From an uncultured Clostridia bacterium (lineage in GTDB: Bacteria > Bacillota > Clostridia > Lachnospirales > Lachnospiraceae), in NCBI GenBank assembly GCA_947385955.1, contig CANDNA010000005.1:122766-186765 (forward strand): DNA of 64,000 bases, in the 5' to 3' direction. Of this stretch, positions 7,208 through 15,081 are shown piece by piece. The notes beneath the pieces were generated by a model. That model searched no databases, was not told the DNA's origin, and saw nothing but the letters and a program-made list of their open reading frames with translations. A program made the position numbers and the translations under genes. Every line of letters starts with the position of its first letter. The stretch's first letter is position 1.

Positions 7208-8684
7208 TGTTTTCCACCTCTCTATATTTTCTGATTACAAAGTGCAGGCAGGTGCCTTCGTTTTCCCTGCTGGTTGCCCAGATATATCCTCCGTGATCTT
7301 CAATGATTTTTTTCACGATGGAGAGACCGATACCACTGCCGCCTTTGGAAGAATTGCGGGAAGCATCCGTGCGATAAAACCGTTCAAAGATATTGCTCAG
7401 ATCTTTGGCGGCAATGCCTTTTCCATTGTCCTCAATTTCCACCCGGATGGAGTCGATCTCATCCAGGATACGGATGTCTATGACTCCCTGCGGTTTGTCC
7501 ATATATTTGATGCAGTTGCTGATAATATTGTTGATGACACGTTTAAGCTGTTCCGGGTCGGCGATAATCCGGATGTCCGGATCCACCAGACTGGAGTAGT
7601 TCAGCCGGATGTTTTCGGATTCCAGTTCCAGCCCGACTTCCTCCACACAGTCCCTGAAATATTCGTTTACATTGATCCGGTGGAAGTTATAGGGAATCCG
7701 GTTGGAATTGATGCCGGAATAAAAAGTCAGCTCATTGATCAGGCGGTCCATGTCATTGGCTTTGTTGTATATGGTGCGTACATATTTGGCCATTTTCTCC
7801 GGTGTATCCGCCACACCGTCCATCAGGCCTTCCACATACCCTTTGATGGCGGTAATGGGGGTTTTCAGATCATGGGAAATATTGCTGATCAGCTCTTTGT
7901 TCTGCCGTTCCCCCAGCACCTTTTCTTCGGTACTTTCTTTCAGGCGCAGGCGCATATCTTCATAATTGCGGAACAGATCGCCGAATTCTCCTTTTTCGTC
8001 CGTGGTAAGTGAATATTCCAGGTTGCCTTCTGCGATCATCTGCATGGCCGTATTCAGATTTCTGATGGGGCGGAATACCCCTTTGTGAATCCACTGGGTC
8101 AGCATGCATGCCGTAAACAGAAGAATCAGTGCAATGGCAATCATCATATCCATCAGGAATGACTGGGAAAACAGATTGCTGATGGGGGTGACAATAAAGA
8201 TACTTCCTTCAGAACCGTCGCTGAACTGGAAATCAGCCTGTTTTACCAGCTTTTGCAACTGATTGTAATAGTAGCCGGTATCCGGGACGGAGGTATCATG
8301 GCCATAGGGCGGCAGATTATCAAAAATCCGGTTTGCCGCTTTCTGGCTGCCTGTATAATACAGATCCCCGTCCTTACGTACAATAATATAGGATGCATGT
8401 TCAATGGCCTGATTGTTTAATTCGGATAAAAAGGTTTTATTTTCCAGACTTTCAGGTGATTTTTGAATAATATCCAGAAATTCATAGAATAAAAGTTCGG
8501 TCTGTTCCCCGCTGGCCTGAATGGAATTGGAGAGAGTCTCATAATCCACGGTTTCAAACCCGTATTCCCGCTGCAGAGTATGGGTCATATAAGATCCGAT
8601 GCTCATATAGGCAATTGCCATCAGGACAAGAGGCAGAATGACCATTGTACCAAAGGTTATAAAGAGCCGTGTCCGTAGTTTCAT
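7185..8684 (-). CDS. Membrane sensor histidine kinase
   Basis: 499 residues starting at the ATG complementary to 8682-8684, preceded by AGAGG. A longer frame upstream lacks a ribosome site and includes promoter-like sequence. Transmembrane helices are near residues 7-28 and 176-197 and flank an extracytoplasmic sensor region of about 145 residues with no recognisable fold. HAMP and HisKA domains follow, with the phosphorylated His271 in NISHDLKTP. A HATPase domain carries the N box ISNCIKY and the G boxes DNGKGI and GGSGIGLSI. It phosphorylates the overlapping response regulator. The signal is unknown. Confidence 0.93.
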   Translation of the reverse strand: MKLRTRLFITFGTMVILPLVLMAIAYMSIGSYMTHTLQREYGFETVDYETLSNSIQASGEQTELLFYEFLDIIQKSPESLENKTFLSELNNQAIEHASYIIVRKDGDLYYTGSQKAANRIFDNLPPYGHDTSVPDTGYYYNQLQKLVKQADFQFSDGSEGSIFIVTPISNLFSQSFLMDMMIAIALILLFTACMLTQWIHKGVFRPIRNLNTAMQMIAEGNLEYSLTTDEKGEFGDLFRNYEDMRLRLKESTEEKVLGERQNKELISNISHDLKTPITAIKGYVEGLMDGVADTPEKMAKYVRTIYNKANDMDRLINELTFYSGINSNRIPYNFHRINVNEYFRDCVEEVGLELESENIRLNYSSLVDPDIRIIADPEQLKRVINNIISNCIKYMDKPQGVIDIRILDEIDSIRVEIEDNGKGIAAKDLSNIFERFYRTDASRNSSKGGSGIGLSIVKKIIEDHGGYIWATSRENEGTCLHFVIRKYREVENNEQNIDN

Positions 8685-8791
8685 AAAATAACCTCTTTTT
8701 GTCAGGTTAGATGCGTTTTTCTCATTATAGCACGCACGTTGTCTGCGTGTATAAATCGGCCATGATTTAATTCTAAAATCTTTATAAACAA

Positions 8792-8853
8792 TTGACATTA
8801 TTGCGAAAATATACTATTTTAATACTATAAAAATAATAATCATTTCTATTATT
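8792..8853 (+). promoter_or_regulatory. Promoter and dyad operator of the perR-like gene
   Basis: TTGACA at 8792-8797 is followed after 17 bp by TATTTT at 8815-8820. Just downstream lies the dyad AATAATA-N8-TATTATT (8832-8853), an AT-rich palindrome in the position and style of Fur/PerR sites. Autoregulation is likely but inferred. Confidence 0.55.
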
Positions 8854-8873
8854 GTGAAGAATAAGGAGAATCT

Positions 8874-9266
8874 ATGGCGTTAAAATACAGCAGACAGAGA
8901 GAGGCAATCAAAGAATTCCTTTCGGGAAGGAAGGATCATCCCACTGCAGACGCAGTTTATATGGAAGTGCGCAGGGAATTTCCCAATATCAGTCTGGGCA
9001 CAGTGTACCGGAATCTGACACTGCTTGCGGATCTGGGAGAAATCGCGCGGGTGAATGTGGGGGACGGCGTGGACCATTTTGACCCCAATACGGCGCTTCA
9101 TTATCATTTTATCTGCCGGGCATGCGGGTGTGTACAGGATCTGGATATTGACAATATTGTAAATATCAATGAGATGGCATCAGCGGGTTTCGACGGGGAG
9201 ATCGGAGGCAACGTAACTTATTTTTATGGTATCTGCGGAAAATGTAAGCGGAAACAGCTTTCCTGA
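8874..9266 (+). CDS. perR: Fur-family repressor, PerR-like
   Basis: 130 residues. A winged-helix N-terminus (LGTVYRNLTLLADLGEI around 42-58) is followed by the metal-sensing half with HFDPN, HYHF and two Cys-x2-Cys pairs (CRAC and CGKC) for structural zinc. The Asp in HFDPN fits PerR, in which metal-catalysed histidine oxidation senses peroxide, rather than Fur. The gene lies 134 bp before a reverse rubrerythrin, a typical PerR target. A second paralogue at 25001 sits next to another rubrerythrin. Ribosome site AAGGAG, 6 bases before the ATG. Confidence 0.8.
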   Translation: MALKYSRQREAIKEFLSGRKDHPTADAVYMEVRREFPNISLGTVYRNLTLLADLGEIARVNVGDGVDHFDPNTALHYHFICRACGCVQDLDIDNIVNINEMASAGFDGEIGGNVTYFYGICGKCKRKQLS

Positions 9267-9400
9267 GGGAAAATACAGGCAGAGGCGGCATCAGACGCCG
9301 GAAAATAGCAGGCGGTTTTCTGATTCATATGGTATAAGTCTCCCAAACCGGGGGAATCCTTTTAGCAGGATGAAAACAATGGCTGAAAAGGAGAACAGAG

Positions 9401-9940
9401 ATGAAATTTATATGTCAGGTATGCGGTTATGTTCATGAAGGCGACAATCCCCCGGAGCGGTGCCCGGTCTGCAATGCACCGGCTGAGAAGTTCAAAGCCC
9501 AGACAACACAGGACAGCTGGGCAGCAGAACATGTGGTAGGCATTGCCAAAGGCGTAAGCGAAGATATTATGGCCGATCTGAGGGCGAACTTCAATGGCGA
9601 GTGTTCGGAAGTGGGCATGTATCTTGCTATGTCCAGAGTGGCACACAGAGAAGGATATCCGGAGATCGGTCTGTACTGGGAGAAAGCAGCCTGGGAAGAG
9701 GCAGAGCATGCGGCCAAGTTTGCGGAACTGCTTGGCGAGGTGGTGACGGATTCCACGGAAAAGAATCTGAAGATGAGGGTGGATGCGGAATATGGTGCGA
9801 CCGGCGGAAAATTTGATCTTGCAAAGCGTGCCAAAGCTCAGAATCTGGATGCAATCCATGATACAGTCCATGAAATGGCCAAAGACGAGGCCAGACATGG
9901 CAAGGCATTTGCAGGACTTTTGAAGAGATACTTTGGTTAA
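9401..9940 (+). CDS. Reverse rubrerythrin (rubredoxin domain first)
   Basis: 179 residues. The N-terminus is a rubredoxin-like iron site (Cys5, Cys8, Cys21, Cys24 in CQVCGY and CPVC). A ferritin-like four-helix domain follows with the di-iron ligands EEAEH and DEARH. This order is the reverse of classical rubrerythrin and matches the revRbr peroxidases of clostridia, which reduce hydrogen peroxide with electrons from NADH via rubredoxin-type partners. It probably belongs to the PerR regulon. GGAG lies 8 bases before the ATG, and a strong terminator follows. Confidence 0.85.
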   Translation: MKFICQVCGYVHEGDNPPERCPVCNAPAEKFKAQTTQDSWAAEHVVGIAKGVSEDIMADLRANFNGECSEVGMYLAMSRVAHREGYPEIGLYWEKAAWEEAEHAAKFAELLGEVVTDSTEKNLKMRVDAEYGATGGKFDLAKRAKAQNLDAIHDTVHEMAKDEARHGKAFAGLLKRYFG

Positions 9941-9980
9941 CCGGGTCAATGCCGGCAGAAAACAGAATCAAAAAGAATTT

Positions 9981-10020
9981 GGAGAGGAATAAGCGCATCC
10001 GCACTTATTCCTCTCCTTTT
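9981..10020. terminator. Bidirectional terminator after the reverse rubrerythrin gene
   Basis: A 13-bp perfect stem (9981-9993 with 10004-10016) followed by TTTT on the plus strand. The right arm contains the stop codon of the convergent hypothetical gene, so one hairpin serves both. Confidence 0.85.
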
Positions 10021-10346
10021 GGAAACACCATAGTACACTGTTCCAGTTCTTCTGTATCATGTTCAGAAATATAGAGTCTGGCGGATTTTGACAGATCATT
10101 TCCTTTGAACTTTTCCGTCTGAAACAGTTTGAGAATCAATGGCCAGGAATCGTCTGCCGATGCTGTCTCCAGCCAGATCCCCATAAGCGGGCCGGGCTGT
10201 CCGGCCTCAGTATCCAGAAAATCGTACCCATTGTCCCGGATCTTCTGATCAGAGATTTCTTCAATCCGTTTCGGAATGAGATAAGATAAATCCATATCCG
10301 GATTTTCCAGTTCTCCCGGATTTAATAATACGATGATAGTTTGCAT
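10005..10346 (-). CDS. Hypothetical protein, 113 aa
   Basis: A small acidic soluble protein, not recognised. The N-terminus QTIIVLLNPGELENP looks like a beta strand and loop, and the middle has PLMGIWLET. It has no signal peptide, membrane helix or cysteine cluster. The ATG has a strong AAGGAGAT site and the stop sits inside a terminator, so it is a real single-gene unit. Its size resembles small immunity-type proteins, but no toxin is next to it and no function is claimed. Confidence 0.6.
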   Translation of the reverse strand: MQTIIVLLNPGELENPDMDLSYLIPKRIEEISDQKIRDNGYDFLDTEAGQPGPLMGIWLETASADDSWPLILKLFQTEKFKGNDLSKSARLYISEHDTEELEQCTMVFPKGEE

Positions 10347-10486
10347 AATGATCTCCTTGTGTTTATGAATTTTGCAGGGCGCTTTATTTGATTTGAATCT
10401 TTTCGAATCAGGAACTATTTTTTATTTTAATACAGGCATTGATACAATTCAATCTGTTTTACCTGATATTGCAAAGGAGGAGAACT

Positions 10487-11281
10487 ATGTTTTTTGAATC
10501 ATTATGGAAGGAGCTTGCGCTGGTTCCTGAGACAGAAGCGATTGCGCTGGGAGGATCAAGAGCAGGTACACAGTACGACGAAAAATCGGACTATGATTTG
10601 TATGTATATTGCACCCGGATTCCGGAAAGAAAGGTCCGGAAACAGATCCTGGAAAAATATTGCCGGTACATGGAGCTTGAAAATTCTTTTTGGGAGACGG
10701 AGGACGACTGTACACTGAAAAACGGAGTGGATATTGATATTTTGTACAGAAATATGGAAGGTTTTTTGCAGGACATACATTCTGTTGTGAAAGAACATAC
10801 TGCCCATAATGGCTATACTACCTGCATGTGGCACAATCTTTTACATAGCCGGATTCTCTATGATAAAAACGGAAAACTGGCAGAGATACAGCGCGAATAT
10901 GATGTGCCCTATCCGGATGAATTAAGGGAGCATATTATCCGACGGAATCTGCGGTTATTAACAGGGAATCTTCCCTCTTATGACCGGCAGATCAGAAAAG
11001 CCATTGCCCGGAAAGACTGGGTGAGCGTGAACCACAGAACCGCAGCTTTTCTGGAATCGTATTTTGATATTATTTTTGCCTTCAATAAATTGACGCATCC
11101 GGGAGAAAAGCATATGGTCCGGCATGCAAAAGAGCAGGCAGAAATGCTGCCGGCCAATTTTGAGGAAAATCTTAACTGCCTGTTGGCCGGTTTGTTTACA
11201 GATTCGGATGGGGCCGGGCAAACACTTGCTTCTGTTATTTTGGAACTGGAGAAGGTGTTGGAGACAGAAAATTATGTCTGA
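10487..11281 (+). CDS. Nucleotidyltransferase, DUF4037-like
   Basis: 264 residues from ATG10487, chosen because AAAGGAGGA lies 7 bases upstream; an in-frame ATG at 10439 has no such site. The N-terminal domain shows the nucleotidyltransferase pattern GGSRAG followed by SDYDLYVY, i.e. GS-x9-DxD, which binds the nucleotide and metal. A third acidic residue is likely in DIDILY. The C-terminal half is helical and matches the DUF4037 style. Such proteins transfer NMP groups to small molecules (aminoglycosides, for example) or proteins, but the substrate is unknown. It is the last native gene before the AT-richer island. Confidence 0.75.
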   Translation: MFFESLWKELALVPETEAIALGGSRAGTQYDEKSDYDLYVYCTRIPERKVRKQILEKYCRYMELENSFWETEDDCTLKNGVDIDILYRNMEGFLQDIHSVVKEHTAHNGYTTCMWHNLLHSRILYDKNGKLAEIQREYDVPYPDELREHIIRRNLRLLTGNLPSYDRQIRKAIARKDWVSVNHRTAAFLESYFDIIFAFNKLTHPGEKHMVRHAKEQAEMLPANFEENLNCLLAGLFTDSDGAGQTLASVILELEKVLETENYV

Positions 11282-11346
11282 ACCGCAGAGGATACAAAAG
11301 GCGTTGCAGTCAAGTATACTAAGACAAGTTCAAATCTGTTATCATG

Positions 11347-11375
11347 TTGTGAAAAGAAAGCGTATGTGATATACT
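11347..11375 (+). promoter_or_regulatory. Promoter of the restriction-modification operon
   Basis: TTGTGA (11347-11352), 17-bp spacer and TATACT (11370-11375) with an extended TG at 11367-11368. Start near 11382 leaves a leader of about 75 nt before the methyltransferase, with no obvious operator-like repeat. Confidence 0.7.
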
Positions 11376-11455
11376 GCAAACAAGTTTACTGCTGGTGCGG
11401 CAGTAAAATCAGTATGATTTTTTCAGTGATTTCAACCAATTATGAGGAAGGGGAG

Positions 11456-13360
11456 ATGGTGGACCTGGCAGAGCAAGCAGTTAGAAAATCAACTATAATA
11501 CAGCCTAAACCGATTTTGAAGTGGGCTGGTGGCAAAACACAGATGCTAAATGTTCTCCTGCCTAAAGTGCCATCTTCCTATAGACGTTATATCGAGCCAT
11601 TTTTAGGCGGAGGAGCAGTGTTTTTTGCGTTACATCCTGAGAACGCAATCATAGCAGACAGCAATCCGGAACTTATTAATGTGTATTGTCAGGTTGCAGA
11701 GTGTGTTGATGATGTGATACAGCATTTGGAGCAATACGAAAACACAAAGGAGATGTTTTATGCTGTCCGCAGTCAAAAATGGGAAGAACTTCTTCCGGCA
11801 GAGGCAGCAGCAAGAACTATTTTTTTAAATAAAACTTGTTTTAATGGATTATATCGTGTAAATAAAAAAGGAGAATTTAATGTTCCTTATGGAAAATATG
11901 TGAATCCTAAAATCTGTGACCGGGAGGCTTTGTATGCTGCTTCTGGTGCACTGAAAAAAGCAGAAATTTTATGTGCGGATTATTTGGACGTGTTAGAGCA
12001 TCGTGCTCAGGAAGGAGATTTTATTTTTCTGGATCCGCCATATCTGCCGGTTTCAGAATCTTCTGATTTTAAGCGATATACAAAAGAGCAATTTTATAAA
12101 GAAGATCACGTTAGGTTATCAGAGAGTGTTACGCGTTTACACGACCGTGGCTGCTATATTATTTTGACAAACTCCAATCATCCATTGGTACATGAATTGT
12201 ATGCACCATTCACAATTGACGTTGTAAATACAAAACGTTTCATATCTTGTTGTGGTGACAATAGAAAGGGTGAGGATGCAATCGTCACAATACCGCCAAA
12301 GCAGAAAATGTTGATAAAACCTGTTCCGCAGGCTCTGCCAAAGCAGGTGGCACTGTATCCTCCGACGCGTTTCATGGGGTCAAAAAGTAAGTTACTTTCT
12401 GAAATCTGGACTGTGGCTTCACAGTTTCAGTTTCATACAGTGGTGGATTTATTTGCTGGTTCTGGAACTGTCGGGTACATGTTTAAAGCCCAGGGCAAGA
12501 GAGTAATCAGCAATGACTATATGGCGATGTCTGCGACTTTTGCAAAGGCTATGATTGAAAACAATTCAATTATTCTACCAATAGATGAAGCAAATGAGTT
12601 GCTGGCAGAACATAAAGAATCAGATCATTTTGTCGCGGAAACGTTCCGGGGACTTTATTACAAAGATGAGGAAAATGACCTGATTGATATATTGAGAAGT
12701 AATATTGCAACAATCAGTAATCCATACAAACATGCGATTGCTATGACTGCTCTTATCCGGGCCTGTATTAAAAAACGGCCACGCGGTATTTTTACTTATA
12801 CAGGTGAACGCTATCATGATGGGCGAAAGGACCTGCAAAAGACGCTTGCCCAACAGTTTTTAGAGGCGGTTGAGATTGTAAATAAGGCAGTATTTGATAA
12901 TGGAAAGGATAACCAGGCGTGGCATACCGATGCGATGGAATTGAATGTGAAACAAGCTGATTTGGTTTATATCGATCCTCCGTACTATTCTCCTCTTTCG
13001 GACAATGAATACGTCCGCAGATATCATTTTGTTGAAGGATTGGCACGGGATTGGAAAGGTGTTGAAATTCAGCAGCATACACTGACAAAGAAGTTTAAGT
13101 CATATCCAACTCCTTTTTCTACACGGAATGGGGCAGCAACAGCATTTGACCGGTTATTTAAGAAGTTTTCTGATCGTATTTTGATTGTTTCTTATTCCTC
13201 TAACAGCCTTCCCTCAATGGATGAAATGGTTGCAATGATGTCAAAATATAAGAAGCATGTTGAAGTAATTCCTGTGGATTATAAATATTCTTTTGGAAAT
13301 CAGGGTAAAGCAAAGACACATAGGAATTCTGTGCAGGAGTATTTTTTTGTTGGATATTGA
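11456..13360 (+). CDS. Fused two-domain adenine-N6 DNA methyltransferase (M.FokI-type)
   Basis: 634 residues from ATG11456 (AGGAAGGGG just upstream). Two complete D12-class (Dam-like) methyltransferase domains lie in tandem. Domain 1 has KWAGGKTQ, the SAM motif FLGGG (about 49-53) and DPPY (about 193-196). Domain 2 has RFMGSKSKL, FAGSG (about 333-337) and DPPY (about 507-510). Each should methylate adenine at N6. Paired domains of this kind, as in M.FokI, protect both strands of a non-palindromic site, which fits a type IIS system. The endonuclease gene follows after 12 bp. An alternative start is GTG11459. The recognition sequence is unknown. Confidence 0.88.
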   Translation: MVDLAEQAVRKSTIIQPKPILKWAGGKTQMLNVLLPKVPSSYRRYIEPFLGGGAVFFALHPENAIIADSNPELINVYCQVAECVDDVIQHLEQYENTKEMFYAVRSQKWEELLPAEAAARTIFLNKTCFNGLYRVNKKGEFNVPYGKYVNPKICDREALYAASGALKKAEILCADYLDVLEHRAQEGDFIFLDPPYLPVSESSDFKRYTKEQFYKEDHVRLSESVTRLHDRGCYIILTNSNHPLVHELYAPFTIDVVNTKRFISCCGDNRKGEDAIVTIPPKQKMLIKPVPQALPKQVALYPPTRFMGSKSKLLSEIWTVASQFQFHTVVDLFAGSGTVGYMFKAQGKRVISNDYMAMSATFAKAMIENNSIILPIDEANELLAEHKESDHFVAETFRGLYYKDEENDLIDILRSNIATISNPYKHAIAMTALIRACIKKRPRGIFTYTGERYHDGRKDLQKTLAQQFLEAVEIVNKAVFDNGKDNQAWHTDAMELNVKQADLVYIDPPYYSPLSDNEYVRRYHFVEGLARDWKGVEIQQHTLTKKFKSYPTPFSTRNGAATAFDRLFKKFSDRILIVSYSSNSLPSMDEMVAMMSKYKKHVEVIPVDYKYSFGNQGKAKTHRNSVQEYFFVGY

Positions 13361-13372
13361 GGGGACTTGAAT

Positions 13373-15052
13373 ATGGAATTATGGCAGCTTGGTAATACAT
13401 CGGTAAGAAGCGCTATGAGGATAAGAGATGGCCTTATTGCATACTCGACATCTACAATTCAAGGTAATATTCGCAAAGGCAATGGCGATATTGCTTTTCG
13501 CCGTTTGCTGGGGGAATGTGGTGTGGTTTCTCTTGGAGCGGATTCTACATACAGTGTTGGGCGGAAATGGCGTTCTGCAATGGGTAAGCTCGGCTTTATC
13601 TATCCTGAAGTAAAGTCCGGAATGGGATTTGTGCAGGCAGATCTTGGTCAACTTGATATGATTACACCGGCAGGATGGAATTTGATACGGGCTGAAACAG
13701 TTGCCGCTATGCAGGAGTGTTACCTGCGGGCAATGGTGACACCCTTATTTTCAGTAGGTGATGGACAGACTTTTTCTCCTTTATGCTGGACATTAGCGCT
13801 TCTTTTAGAATTGGAGCGCAGAGGTGAAAATGCATTCGTAAATTTTATTGAGATGGCTTTGATTGTTCAAACCACGACTCCTGCTGATGGATTAACAGAA
13901 ACTGTTGATCGTATTCTCGTATTAAGGGGCCGGAGAAATGCAAGTGACCGAAAAAAGGCATTTGATCGCAGCGAATATGATTTTGCTGCAGAAGCGGCGG
14001 GGAAAGCAGCAAGCACATTTCGAGATTATGCCGATATGAATATGCGTTATCTGAAAGCAACTGGAATGGTACAGTCAAAAGGTAAAGGAATCACACTGAT
14101 ACCGGAGAAGCACACACTGGCTGTTGAGCTTGCAAAAGCACTCTTATCTGACCGCCCATTACAGGAATTGTATTGTTCATTGTGTAATGGAACATTGCTC
14201 CCAACGGATAATGCTGCCATAGCGCATTTGGTTCTGGCAGATTTGTTGAAGCAAATTCAGCAGTATGGCATTGTGTATTCTGTTCACGGCAAACTTCTTG
14301 ATACTCCGGCTCATATCAATCAGGTCCGCTATGAAATTGAGGAATTGATTGCGAAGAGAAAAGAAGAAGTTTACGCGACAAAGCAAGCCAGCCAATGGCA
14401 GGAAATTTCTGCTTATATGGATCTGATTGCTTCTCGCAAAGAGCGTAGGCAGATCAGCGAGGAGGAAGAAATCCGCATCCCCAAAGCGGAAGCGCCAGCT
14501 TATTTGGAATGGAGTTTGTGGAGAGCATTTTTAGCTATGGATACACTGAAAAATAAGCCATATGAGGTGCGTAGATTTAAAATTGACCAGGATTTTATGC
14601 CGGTCAGTACGGCACCAGGAAATGGTCCTGACTTGATTGCAGAGTTTGAAGAATGTGTGGTGGTTATTGAAGTTACACTTTCTGAGAGTTCCCGTCAGGA
14701 GGCCATGGAAGGTGAACCGGTTCGACGCCATGTTGCAAATTTGATGCTGCAATACGATAAACCGGTGTATGGCTTATTTATTGCCAATCGGATTGATTCT
14801 AATACTGCAGAAACATTCCGAATGGGGGTTTGGTATACAAAAGAGGACAAACGTCTGGATTTATGTATTGTTCCTTTTTCGCTGATGCAGTTCAATACTT
14901 ATTTTAAGACAGTTTTTTTGGCAGGAACGGTTTCTCCGCAATCTTTGATTTCGTTAATGTCAGAATGTTCGGAAAACCGGCAGGTATTGGATGCACCAAC
15001 ATGGAAGTCAAGAATTGATGCTAAGATACAGGACTGGTGTGAAAACAGATAA
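13373..15052 (+). CDS. Type IIS restriction endonuclease, AlwI/BspD6I-like
   Basis: 559 residues from ATG13373, with GAGGGG 8 bases upstream; a TTG two codons earlier is too close to that site. The C-terminal third carries a nuclease core: Asp420 (PD), Glu433 (in IEVT), Glu446 and His453 (in EPVRRH). The spacing D-13-E-13-E-7-H equals that of the catalytic Asp456, Glu469, Glu482 and His489 that I recall for the nickase subunit Nt.BspD6I, which cuts near GAGTC. The AlwI family (GGATC) groups with it. The N-terminal part would bind DNA (residues 185-240 include ADMNMRYLKATGM). The partner methyltransferase is directly upstream. Confidence 0.75.
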   Translation: MELWQLGNTSVRSAMRIRDGLIAYSTSTIQGNIRKGNGDIAFRRLLGECGVVSLGADSTYSVGRKWRSAMGKLGFIYPEVKSGMGFVQADLGQLDMITPAGWNLIRAETVAAMQECYLRAMVTPLFSVGDGQTFSPLCWTLALLLELERRGENAFVNFIEMALIVQTTTPADGLTETVDRILVLRGRRNASDRKKAFDRSEYDFAAEAAGKAASTFRDYADMNMRYLKATGMVQSKGKGITLIPEKHTLAVELAKALLSDRPLQELYCSLCNGTLLPTDNAAIAHLVLADLLKQIQQYGIVYSVHGKLLDTPAHINQVRYEIEELIAKRKEEVYATKQASQWQEISAYMDLIASRKERRQISEEEEIRIPKAEAPAYLEWSLWRAFLAMDTLKNKPYEVRRFKIDQDFMPVSTAPGNGPDLIAEFEECVVVIEVTLSESSRQEAMEGEPVRRHVANLMLQYDKPVYGLFIANRIDSNTAETFRMGVWYTKEDKRLDLCIVPFSLMQFNTYFKTVFLAGTVSPQSLISLMSECSENRQVLDAPTWKSRIDAKIQDWCENR

Positions 15053-15081
15053 TGGGTATCTTTTAAATATATGGAGGGTTT

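Noticed and set aside
7170..8012. Long plus-strand open frame (280 codons) opposite the histidine kinase gene
   Set aside because: It is the antisense of a well-supported kinase gene, has no ribosome site and its residue composition is that of a shadow frame.
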